Below are positions 1 to 5,655 of a stretch of 5,822 nucleotides of DNA, piece by piece (positions within the stretch are counted from its first letter, which is position 1; the number at the start of each line of letters is the position of its first letter). The position numbers and the translations under genes are program-made. The notes below the pieces were generated by a model. The model did no database searches. It was given only the letters and a program-made list of their open reading frames with translations, and was not told where the DNA came from. The DNA comes from Phycisphaerae bacterium (GTDB taxonomy: Bacteria > Planctomycetota > Phycisphaerae > Phycisphaerales > SM1A02): assembly GCA_018663565.1 (NCBI GenBank), contig JABJQE010000224.1:1-5822 (forward strand), read 5' to 3'.

Positions 1-17
1 CTTGGTGATCTCCCATA

Positions 18-42
18 ACTGAGTGCTCAGGGAGCCCTCAGT
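18..42 (+). other. Stem-loop near the end of the upstream transcript
   Basis: ACTGAG (18-23) pairs with CTCAGT (37-42), and GCTC (25-28) pairs with GAGC (32-35). There is one T/C mismatch (24/36) and a 3-base loop AGG. No T-tract follows, so it is not a terminator by itself. Lying just 5' of a strong terminator, it could protect the 3' end of the upstream mRNA or be a REP-like unit. Confidence 0.45.
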
Positions 43-53
43 CAATACGGTTG

Positions 54-100
54 AAGTGCTGGGCATCGGTCGGAGGGGACCGATGCCCAGCTCACTTTTT
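54..100 (+). terminator. Rho-independent terminator of an upstream gene
   Basis: A perfect 14-bp stem joins 58-71 (GCTGGGCATCGGTC) to 78-91 (GACCGATGCCCAGC) across a 6-base loop (72-77). After a 2-base bulge (92-93), AAGT (54-57) can also pair with ACTT (94-97). The run of five T is at 96-100. The T-tract lies only on the rightward side, so it ends a rightward transcript entering from the left. It separates that transcript from the pilus operon, which therefore needs its own promoter. Confidence 0.82.
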
Positions 101-177
101 GCGCTGCAATGCTGGAGATAGTCGCCGTATCAGCCATTCCGCCGGGCAATGGTTACGTCCCATAAATATGGGTGGGC

Positions 178-207
178 GTTCAATCATTGAACTCATTCAA
201 TCATTGA
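178..207. promoter_or_regulatory. Two tandem dyad sites, candidate operator
   Basis: TTCAATCATTGA occurs twice without mismatch, at 179-190 and 196-207, 17 bases apart. Each copy contains the dyad TCAAT-C-ATTGA. The left copy extends to a perfect 15-base palindrome GTTCAAT-C-ATTGAAC (178-192). The right copy overlaps the candidate -35 box at 204-209. Paired dyads over a -35 box suit a dimeric repressor or activator. The protein is unknown and no regulator gene is in the window. Confidence 0.45.
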
Positions 208-233
208 CGACTCGGATCACCAAAATGAATAAT
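204..233 (+). promoter_or_regulatory. Candidate sigma-70-type promoter for the pilus operon
   Basis: TTGACG (204-209, 5 of 6 to TTGACA) and AATAAT (228-233, 5 of 6 to TATAAT) are 18 bp apart. There is no extended -10 TG. Transcription would start near 240, giving a leader of about 145 bases. The position, after a terminator and before the first gene of a tightly packed operon, is where a promoter is expected. It was judged by eye from hexamer matches only. Confidence 0.42.
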
Positions 234-350
234 CGGACAAAGTCCGATGGGATCACAAAAACGGGGTTGTGTGGCCGAAATGAATCGTCCGGTGTACGGA
301 TCTTCATTGGGTCGGGCGGTTCGGCTCTAGACCCCCCATACGCCGAACCG
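232..350 (+). promoter_or_regulatory. Structured 5' leader with four predicted stem-loops
   Basis: Four inverted repeats follow one another. ATCGGAC (232-238) pairs with GTCCGAT (242-248) across AAA. CACAA (254-258) pairs with TTGTG (267-271). AATGAA (279-284) plus TCCG (288-291) pair with CGGA (297-300) plus TTCATT (303-308). CGGTTCGGC (317-325) pairs with GCCGAACCG (342-350) around a 16-base loop containing six C (332-337). The loop of the second stem carries GGGG (263-266), which could contact that C-run. The first repeat overlaps the -10 box and likely start site, so it could instead be a DNA operator. No known riboswitch, including the c-di-GMP classes, was recognised. Confidence 0.4.
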
Positions 351-384
351 ATGCCAACTTGGGAACGCAAGGAGGCACCCACCT

Positions 385-687
385 ATGAAGCTTATGAAAC
401 GTGATACCTACCTCTCTTTGATGCTCACCGTTACCGCAGCTCTGCTGACCGCAGATTTGTGGAGCCGAGTGGCCGCTGATCCGCCACTCGGCGATACGGC
501 TGCCATGGCGCAGGGCGTCGGAAAGACGCCTCCGCGTGGTGTCGGCTCGACTAGCGCATTGGCCTTTGAGCAGCGTAAAGAGGTCATCAAACTCTTGAAA
601 TCGCTCAATAGCGAGGTCAAGGGCCTGCGTGGTGATTTGCGTGGTGGCAGTGTGTCCGTCACAGTCAAGGGGATGCCAGCATCGTGA
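385..687 (+). CDS. Small membrane-anchored protein of unknown function, first gene of the operon
   Basis: A 100-residue protein that I do not recognise. It has a basic start (K2, K5, R6), then a hydrophobic stretch at about residues 9-31 that could be an uncleaved anchor or a signal peptide cut near A30-A31. A Gly/Pro-rich linker runs from about 32 to 57. A charged amphipathic helix at about 60-86 has regularly spaced Leu, Val and Ile and could form a short coiled coil. The tail is beta-prone (SVSVTV, 89-94). The start is well supported: AAGGAGG at 369-375 lies 9 bases before ATG 385, while the next ATG (394) is too far. The stop overlaps the start of the pseudopilin gene by 4 bases (GTGA), which implies translational coupling. 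An envelope role alongside the pilus machine is inferred from position only. Confidence 0.72.
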   Translation: MKLMKRDTYLSLMLTVTAALLTADLWSRVAADPPLGDTAAMAQGVGKTPPRGVGSTSALAFEQRKEVIKLLKSLNSEVKGLRGDLRGGSVSVTVKGMPAS

Positions 688-1253
688 TCAATCGGCTGTC
701 CAATTCGGTCCGCTCCGCCTACACGCTTGGTGAAATGGTCATTGTGCTGACGATTCTTGGAATCGCTGCGACGCTATTGATCCCACATCTGAGGGATCGC
801 GGTGACACCGAGATCCAGGCCGCTGCGCGTCAACTCGTCGCGGACATTTCGTGGGCACAGTGTGACGCCGTGGCAGGCCAGGGCTTTCGCCGACTGCATT
901 TCTATGACGACGGCCGAGGTTGGTGCCTAGTCACTGTGGATGATGCGAGTTTCAATACCGCTTTCAATGAAGCAACGGCAATCTACGCAGACGATCCATG
1001 GCGTACGAGGCGGGGTGGCGGTGACTTTATCGTGAACTTTGTCGATGACACGCGGTTTCAAACCGTGCAAATCGTTGATGTGACGACCGCTGAGGGTGGG
1101 CGTGATCTCACGTTCGACCGTCTTGGCGGCACAGTCGCTGCGCCGGGCCTTGGTGCTGGAGCGGCGTCGGTTCAGCTTTCTGATGGTATGGATACATGGC
1201 AAGTGAATGTCGCGCCCGTGACCGGTCGAGTGGCCGTCGCGCGTGTCGAATAA
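684..1253 (+). CDS. GspH/FimT-like minor pseudopilin (type IV prepilin family)
   Basis: A 189-residue protein with a type IV prepilin N-terminus: a short basic leader (1-12), then Y-T-L-G-E at 13-17 and a hydrophobic helix to about residue 34. Glu17 is the conserved +5 glutamate. Cleavage by prepilin peptidase would fall between A12 and Y13, so the usual -1 Gly is Ala and the usual +1 Phe or Met is Tyr. After the helix comes a soluble domain with a GspH/FimT-like start (the AAARQLVADISWAQ segment, about 46-59) and a beta-rich body ending near residue 189. Such proteins sit in the pilus or pseudopilus, often at its tip. The GTG start overlaps the preceding stop by 4 bases, and AAGGGGAT at 667-674 provides a ribosome site. 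The family call is firm, but the exact subtype is not. Confidence 0.85.
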   Translation: MINRLSNSVRSAYTLGEMVIVLTILGIAATLLIPHLRDRGDTEIQAAARQLVADISWAQCDAVAGQGFRRLHFYDDGRGWCLVTVDDASFNTAFNEATAIYADDPWRTRRGGGDFIVNFVDDTRFQTVQIVDVTTAEGGRDLTFDRLGGTVAAPGLGAGAASVQLSDGMDTWQVNVAPVTGRVAVARVE

Positions 1254-1264
1254 TGAGGTGACTC

Positions 1265-2359
1265 GTGAACTTTCTTTCACAACGATTCCGATCGACAACA
1301 GGCCACGTCGGCATTGCCTTCGAGGACGACGGCGTTCGCATGGTGCAAGTGAGCGATCATCGTGGCCACATTGGCGTGACCGGCGCAGCCTGGATTCCAT
1401 TGCAGGGTCAAGACGCTGCTCCTGGGTCGCTTGCTGAATCGATTCGAGCGGCATTTGTAACGGGAGGGTTTACTGGTCGCCGTTGCGTGGTCAGCATGCC
1501 ACGGAGCGAGGTGTGGACCCAAGTTGCCAAGATGCCAGAAATGTCCGATTCTGAACTTGACGAGGCGGTTGCCTGGGAAGCGGCTGAACGATTTGGCGTC
1601 TCGAGAGAATCTCTTGAGTGCGACTGGATGCGTGTGAGCAGTGAGGCTTCCAAGGAAGTATTCATCATTGCGGCCGATCGCGGACACATGCAGCCCCGGC
1701 TTGAAGCAGTCCTCGCAGCCGGGCTTCGCCCAGTTGCAGTTGATACAGACTTTGGCGGTGTTGCCCGACTCTATAGCCGCAGGTTCCGCCGAGATGTTGA
1801 TGCAAGCCGCGCTCGCGCCGTGCTTGACGTGGGCTATTCCGGCTCGATGTTGTTGATCTTGAAAGGTCGGCAGATTGTTTTTTGTAAGCCAGTGCCGATT
1901 GGTGGTCGCCATCTTGATCAGCGTGTCGCTGAGCGATTAGATATTGATTCACTGGCGGCTGCAGAACTTCGACAGGCTCGAATGAACACTGTTGGCACAC
2001 TCGCAGAGTCGACTGACGGCGCAGTGTCCGAGGCGACCCGCCCAGTACTTGCTGAACTTGGCCGTGAATCGATGCTGTGCCTTCGGCACTTCAGCGTGTC
2101 GGTTCGTGGCGATCGGCCAGATCACTTGGTGGCTTCAGGTGCGCATGCAACGGAACCGGGGCTTGCGGAAATGTTGAACTCTGCTTGCCGCCTGCCGGTG
2201 CAACTTGATGATGAATCAGCATGCATGGCAGACTTGCAAACCGGGCTTGCCAAGGCAATGCCAGGTCTTTGTGGTCCACCCCAAGCGTGGGCTGCCGCTA
2301 CGGGCTTGAGCCTGCGTGGTGTTGCTGGAGAACGAAAATCGGGGAGGCGAGCGGCATGA
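1265..2359 (+). CDS. pilM: PilM-like actin-fold type IV pilus assembly protein
   Basis: A 364-residue cytoplasmic protein, close to the usual PilM length. It aligns by eye with Thermus PilM along its length: an N-terminal strand pair (VGIAFEDDGVRMVQV, 15-29), a KMPEMSDSELDEAVAWEAAERF-type segment split over about 97-119, a second phosphate loop D188-V-G-Y-S-G193, P-I-G-G (211-214), RPVLAEL before the long helix, an adenosine-site S-G-A at 291-293 and a closing A-T-G-L-S-L-R-G. PilM binds the cytoplasmic tail of PilN and links the motor side to the inner-membrane complex. The start is GTG 1265: an in-frame TGA lies at 1259-1261, and GAGGTGA (1255-1261) is a near-perfect Shine-Dalgarno. The first phosphate motif is atypical: where Thermus has E-I-G, this protein has A-F-E (18-20). 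Cell-division protein FtsA is a distant relative but is not favoured in this operon. Confidence 0.93.
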   Translation: MNFLSQRFRSTTGHVGIAFEDDGVRMVQVSDHRGHIGVTGAAWIPLQGQDAAPGSLAESIRAAFVTGGFTGRRCVVSMPRSEVWTQVAKMPEMSDSELDEAVAWEAAERFGVSRESLECDWMRVSSEASKEVFIIAADRGHMQPRLEAVLAAGLRPVAVDTDFGGVARLYSRRFRRDVDASRARAVLDVGYSGSMLLILKGRQIVFCKPVPIGGRHLDQRVAERLDIDSLAAAELRQARMNTVGTLAESTDGAVSEATRPVLAELGRESMLCLRHFSVSVRGDRPDHLVASGAHATEPGLAEMLNSACRLPVQLDDESACMADLQTGLAKAMPGLCGPPQAWAAATGLSLRGVAGERKSGRRAA

Positions 2360-3018
2360 GTATGCAGCGTATTGATCTGATGCCAGCAGACATTCGCGCT
2401 CGCGCTGAAGCGGGTCAGCGTATCCGTCGAACCATTGGTTTTTGCCTATCTGTAGCACTTCTTGCTGCAGGCGCGACTACATGGGCGAGCATTCGGGCTG
2501 AGCAAACTGGTAGCGATTTGGTGCGTCTTGAAGCGATGGCTCGGCAGTCACTCGAATTGGAGTCGCAGGCGATTACGTGCGCGAAGGCTGCTCGTGATAT
2601 TGAAACAGCCGTGGCCGACTATCGAAAAGTGGCGATGCCGATGCCGGTGTCATCATTGCTTGCTGGCATTGTGGAAGCCCTGCCTGCAGGAACAACGCTC
2701 GAGTCGCTGTCAATGGAATATGACAATGGACGCCGTGTGGGCAATGTCGAAGCGGGGCAACGCCGGTTGCTCGGTTCCATCGAGGGCTATGCCGCGACTG
2801 ACGAGGACGTTGCGACGGTGGCCCGTCGTATGACGGGGCAGACTGCATTCGAGGAAGTTCGCCTTGAAGCAAGCCGTTCACGCACTGTGCGTGGCCGCGC
2901 TGCTCGGGGATTCAGCATTCTCTTCGCTATCGATCTTGATCGAACCTTTACCGTCCGCCGCCCCGAGGATGTGCAGCACGACAAAGCGATGGCACGGGCT
3001 GAGGAGATTGGCCAATGA
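2356..3018 (+). CDS. pilN: PilN-like inner-membrane pilus assembly protein
   Basis: A 220-residue bitopic membrane protein. The N-terminus carries I-D-L-M-P (6-10), equivalent to the I-N-L-L-P motif by which PilN docks into PilM. One transmembrane helix follows at about 26-44, then a charged helical or coiled-coil stretch to about 90 and a periplasmic ferredoxin-like domain (about 92-215) starting at the PVSSLLAGIVEALPAGTTL-type segment. The frame is open upstream to 2221, but ATG 2356 is chosen for three reasons: it overlaps the pilM stop as ATGA, GGGGAGG at 2341-2347 lies 8 bases before it, and the PilM-docking motif then sits at the very start. The upstream extension lies wholly inside pilM. 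The C-terminal 30 residues are highly charged and probably form a disordered tail. GspL shares this architecture, but the separate PilM argues for PilN. Confidence 0.87.
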   Translation: MSMQRIDLMPADIRARAEAGQRIRRTIGFCLSVALLAAGATTWASIRAEQTGSDLVRLEAMARQSLELESQAITCAKAARDIETAVADYRKVAMPMPVSSLLAGIVEALPAGTTLESLSMEYDNGRRVGNVEAGQRRLLGSIEGYAATDEDVATVARRMTGQTAFEEVRLEASRSRTVRGRAARGFSILFAIDLDRTFTVRRPEDVQHDKAMARAEEIGQ

Positions 3019-3587
3019 GTATGTCAACAGGTGAACGATTTGCAATTCTTGGAACGCTAGGCGGAGCTGTGTTGTTGGCCTGGCAGTCCGCGTGGCCAGA
3101 TTGGCAGCTTGCCGAAACACGGCAGGCGCAGATCGTGGAGCTCGAACGTAAGGTCGGCGAAATCGCGCAAGCAGAAGAGTCATTGACTGCAGAGACGCAG
3201 CGGTTGACCCAGGCCCGTGAACAACGGGACCGCGAATGTCGCAGTATTCCATACACGGCCGACGTGGCTGGCTTGATGCAAGCGCTCTCGCTTGAAGTGA
3301 ACGGCGATGTGGTGCGTGACCAAACATTTACTGTCATGGATCGTCCTGCCGAAGAGGCCGGTCGATTTCAAGTATTGCCCCTTCGCGTTGAACTTGATGC
3401 GGACTTCTCAAGTGTGTGGTCAGTTCTCGAACGAGCAGAGGGCCTCTCGCGACTTGTCAGAGTCTCTGGCTTAGAGATGTCGCTTGTTGACCAAAAACAT
3501 CCGATCGATGGCGCCCAACCGCTTCGAGCTTCACTGACGCTCGACGTTGTGTATGCGCCGCCAGCCGATGGAGACTCAATGCCATGA
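3015..3587 (+). CDS. pilO: PilO-like inner-membrane pilus assembly protein
   Basis: A 190-residue bitopic protein. One hydrophobic segment at about 9-24 is followed by a long charged coiled coil (about 30-75), then a periplasmic alpha/beta domain. In that domain, VAGLMQALSLEV (about 84-95) corresponds to the PilO helix after the coil, and FQVLPLRVELDADFSSVWSV (about 118-137) to its main strand and helix. PilO forms heterodimers with PilN and helps align the secretin with the inner-membrane platform. ATG 3015 overlaps the pilN stop (ATGA), and GAGGAG at 3001-3006 lies 8 bases before it. Size, topology, place after pilN and domain order support the call, although sequence conservation in this family is weak. 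GspM is the type II secretion counterpart. Confidence 0.86.
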   Translation: MSMSTGERFAILGTLGGAVLLAWQSAWPDWQLAETRQAQIVELERKVGEIAQAEESLTAETQRLTQAREQRDRECRSIPYTADVAGLMQALSLEVNGDVVRDQTFTVMDRPAEEAGRFQVLPLRVELDADFSSVWSVLERAEGLSRLVRVSGLEMSLVDQKHPIDGAQPLRASLTLDVVYAPPADGDSMP

Positions 3588-4117
3588 CCCCATACATGCT
3601 GTTTATTCGACGATTTGGAGTTCGCCTCACTGCTGATCGCAAGCGGTTTGCAGTGCTGTGTGTGCTCTCTGCTGTGGCCTTGTTGTTCTGGACGAGGCTC
3701 ATCGTCGTCAAGAGAATCCCGCGGACAGCATTGGCCGAGCCAGAAGTACAGGTTGAACTCTCAAACGCTCAATCGAAGACGGATGAGCGACCGCCTATCG
3801 CCGTGGTGTTGCCAGATCGGCCAAGTCGTGATCCATTCTCAATTGATGCCGGGTTCTTTCCTGCTGCAGTGGAGCAAATTGATACGCCAACCACAAGCCA
3901 GGGCGTGGGGGCTGCCCCAGATCCACGGGCAGCTATTGCCAGCATGAGTCTTGATGCATCCATGCCACCAACGCTAGCCGTGATTGATGGCATCACCCGT
4001 CGCCGCGGCGACAGGGTGTCCGGTTCTGCGGGCATTCCATTCGAGCTTGTTGAAATCAACCAAAGAACCGTCGTACTGAGCCGCGGAGACGACCGATACG
4101 TGCTTCGGATGGAGTAG
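3584..4117 (+). CDS. PilP/GspC-like periplasmic linker protein, membrane-anchored
   Basis: A 177-residue protein with one transmembrane helix at about 22-42, a Pro/Ser/Thr-rich periplasmic linker (about 45-120) containing the R-D-P-F motif at 82-85 common in this group, and a small C-terminal beta domain (about 128-177). That domain shows the PilP/GspC/GspB pattern: a strand with V-I-D-G, then G-D-R-V, then a hydrophobic strand with L-V-E-I, then V-V-L-S and a final Y-V-L-R. In known systems this domain binds the N-terminal domains of the secretin and ties it to PilN and PilO. Proteobacterial PilP is usually a lipoprotein. Here the only early Cys (26) has no lipobox, so the anchor is a GspC-like helix. 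ATG 3584 overlaps the pilO stop by 4 bases, with GGAG at 3570-3573. Confidence 0.74.
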   Translation: MTPYMLFIRRFGVRLTADRKRFAVLCVLSAVALLFWTRLIVVKRIPRTALAEPEVQVELSNAQSKTDERPPIAVVLPDRPSRDPFSIDAGFFPAAVEQIDTPTTSQGVGAAPDPRAAIASMSLDASMPPTLAVIDGITRRRGDRVSGSAGIPFELVEINQRTVVLSRGDDRYVLRME

Positions 4118-4161
4118 GTCATAGGGACCGATAAGGACGTAGAGCGAAGGCATGAGTACGA

Positions 4162-5655
4162 ATGGACCGATATCGAACGTCGATGCGTAATTTGCTATTG
4201 ACCATATTGCTGTTAGGTGGGCCAGTTATCGCCGATTCGCCAAGTACGGAATCGTCTGATAATCCAACTCCTCAAGCTCCAGTACAAACGAACGAGGCAA
4301 CTTCTACCTCCCCAGCACCTGTTGTGGATGGGGAAGGCGATGTTGAAGCGACCGATTACGGCACTTTCAACCTCAACGCCCGAGATATTGAACTCACCCA
4401 GATTCTCGAGATGCTTTCGGAAGTATCGCATCGCAATATTCTCGCCGGCCGGGACGTAACCGCGACTGTCAGCGTGAATCTGTACGACGTGACCTTCGAT
4501 GAGGCCCTGACGGCCGTTTTGGAAGTCGCTGGCTGCGCCTCAATCGATGAGGGCAACTTCATCTATGTGCATCCGAAGGATCATGTCGAGACCGTGCTCA
4601 AAGCGCGGCGTCGGCAGCAATCGCGGGTCTATGAACTGTATTACCTCTCGGCAGCCAATGGCAAAGAGATCGTGACGCCCATGCTGAGTGAAGTGGGCAC
4701 CGTTATCGCACTTGGAGACGTCGAGGCTGGCATTACTGCTTCCGCCGAAGACGCTGGCGCTGACGGCTGGGCATTTTCTGCTCGTCTTGTCATCAATGAC
4801 TATGACGAACAACTCGAGGCGATCGCCGAGATGATCAAAGAACTCGATGTTCCGCCAACTCAGGTGCAGGTCGAGACTGCCATCTTGCTCGCGACGGTGA
4901 AAGAGCAAAATGCGTTTGGGGTCGACTTCTCCTTTGTGACAAGTATGAATTTCACAGACCTCTTACCTGGCGGTGGTCTACTCGAACCGGTGAGCCCACT
5001 GAGCGCCGTTGACAACTTGTATGCAGGGCAGACACCCACGAATAATGCCATTGCTGGTTCTGGTCACAACGGGGGTAACCCGGCCAACAGCACGTTTAGC
5101 CTGGGCATTATCAAAGATCCATTCTCAATCTTTTTGAGTGTGCTCGACGACGTAACTGATACGAGCGTGCTCGCTCGTCCAAAGGTGTTGTGTCTAAATC
5201 GTCAACGCGCAAGAATCCACGTGGGCCGTGATGTCGGGTATTTGACGACGACGCAAACTGAGACATCTACGACGCAAACCCAGGAATTCATTCCTACTGG
5301 TATTGAGTTGGTCTTCAGGCCATTCATTGCGCCGGACGGCATGATTCGAATGGAACTCAACCCAAGCCTATCTGATGCAAGCAGTCATTTGGTGAATGGT
5401 TTGAATGGCCAGCAGGTCACGGTGCAGGACAAGACCACGAATAACATCACGACCAATGTGCGTGTGCGAGACGGCGAGACGATTGTGCTCGGCGGGTTCT
5501 TCCAGGAAAAGAGCCAAATTAGCCGGCAGCAAGTGCCGTTACTCGGTGACATCCCGGTTGTTGGCGCCGCGTTTCAGGGGCATCTGGATATTACGAGGAA
5601 GCTCATCGACCACTTCAAGAAACAGGAGAATCTGGATACCCCTGTAAGAAGATGA
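4162..5655 (+). CDS. pilQ: Secretin (PilQ/GspD family) with an abnormal C-terminus
   Basis: A 497-residue outer-membrane channel protein. A signal peptide (about 8-24) precedes a Ser/Thr/Pro-rich linker (26-64), an STN/N0-like domain (69-136), an N1-type domain (about 155-230) and the secretin barrel domain from about 234. Barrel landmarks are V-E-T-A-I-L, the L-A-R-P-K-V-L strand, G-I-E-L-V-F-R-P, G-E-T-I-V-L-G-G and V-P-L-L-G-D-I-P (458-465). There are no AMIN domains, unlike many PilQ proteins. After K480 the expected final hydrophobic strand with its T-P motif is missing and an unrelated 17-residue tail ends at R497, so the gene appears truncated or rearranged. ATG 4162 has GAAGG 11 bases upstream; ATG 4183 (Met8) would start directly at the signal peptide but lacks a ribosome site. 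The symbol rests on the pilM-to-P context; gspD is the alternative. Confidence 0.94.
   Translation: MDRYRTSMRNLLLTILLLGGPVIADSPSTESSDNPTPQAPVQTNEATSTSPAPVVDGEGDVEATDYGTFNLNARDIELTQILEMLSEVSHRNILAGRDVTATVSVNLYDVTFDEALTAVLEVAGCASIDEGNFIYVHPKDHVETVLKARRRQQSRVYELYYLSAANGKEIVTPMLSEVGTVIALGDVEAGITASAEDAGADGWAFSARLVINDYDEQLEAIAEMIKELDVPPTQVQVETAILLATVKEQNAFGVDFSFVTSMNFTDLLPGGGLLEPVSPLSAVDNLYAGQTPTNNAIAGSGHNGGNPANSTFSLGIIKDPFSIFLSVLDDVTDTSVLARPKVLCLNRQRARIHVGRDVGYLTTTQTETSTTQTQEFIPTGIELVFRPFIAPDGMIRMELNPSLSDASSHLVNGLNGQQVTVQDKTTNNITTNVRVRDGETIVLGGFFQEKSQISRQQVPLLGDIPVVGAAFQGHLDITRKLIDHFKKQENLDTPVRR

Larger units (their letters stand above)
1..384. other. Non-coding upstream region (terminator, promoter and leader)
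   Basis: No credible gene is seen here. The first bases could be the last codons of an upstream gene, since two forward frames reach stops at 16-18 and 20-22, but too little is present to identify it. From left to right the region holds a stem-loop, a terminator, a stretch at 101-177 with only weak inverted repeats (CCATT 134-138 with AATGG 148-152; CCATA 160-164 with TATGG 167-171), paired dyad sites, a promoter candidate, four consecutive predicted stem-loops and the first Shine-Dalgarno sequence. A forward reading frame at 51-404 is judged spurious because it starts inside the terminator and overlaps a gene with a much better start. Confidence 0.75.

Noticed and set aside
232..384. Known c-di-GMP riboswitch in the leader
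   Set aside because: The conserved core of the GEMM classes was not found by eye, despite the suggestive pilus context.
51..404. Forward open frame of 117 codons
   Set aside because: It starts inside the terminator hairpin, runs through the promoter and structured leader, overlaps the well-supported start at 385, and its translation resembles no protein I know.
2221..2355. N-terminal extension of PilN
   Set aside because: It lies wholly within pilM in another frame; ATG 2356 has the ATGA overlap, the ribosome site and the family motif right after it.
5584..5601. Possible extra repeat copy (CTGGATATTACGAGGAAG)
   Set aside because: It resembles the repeat start, but its reading (LDITRK) aligns with the normal secretin sequence after the VPLLGDIP motif, so the likeness is probably chance.
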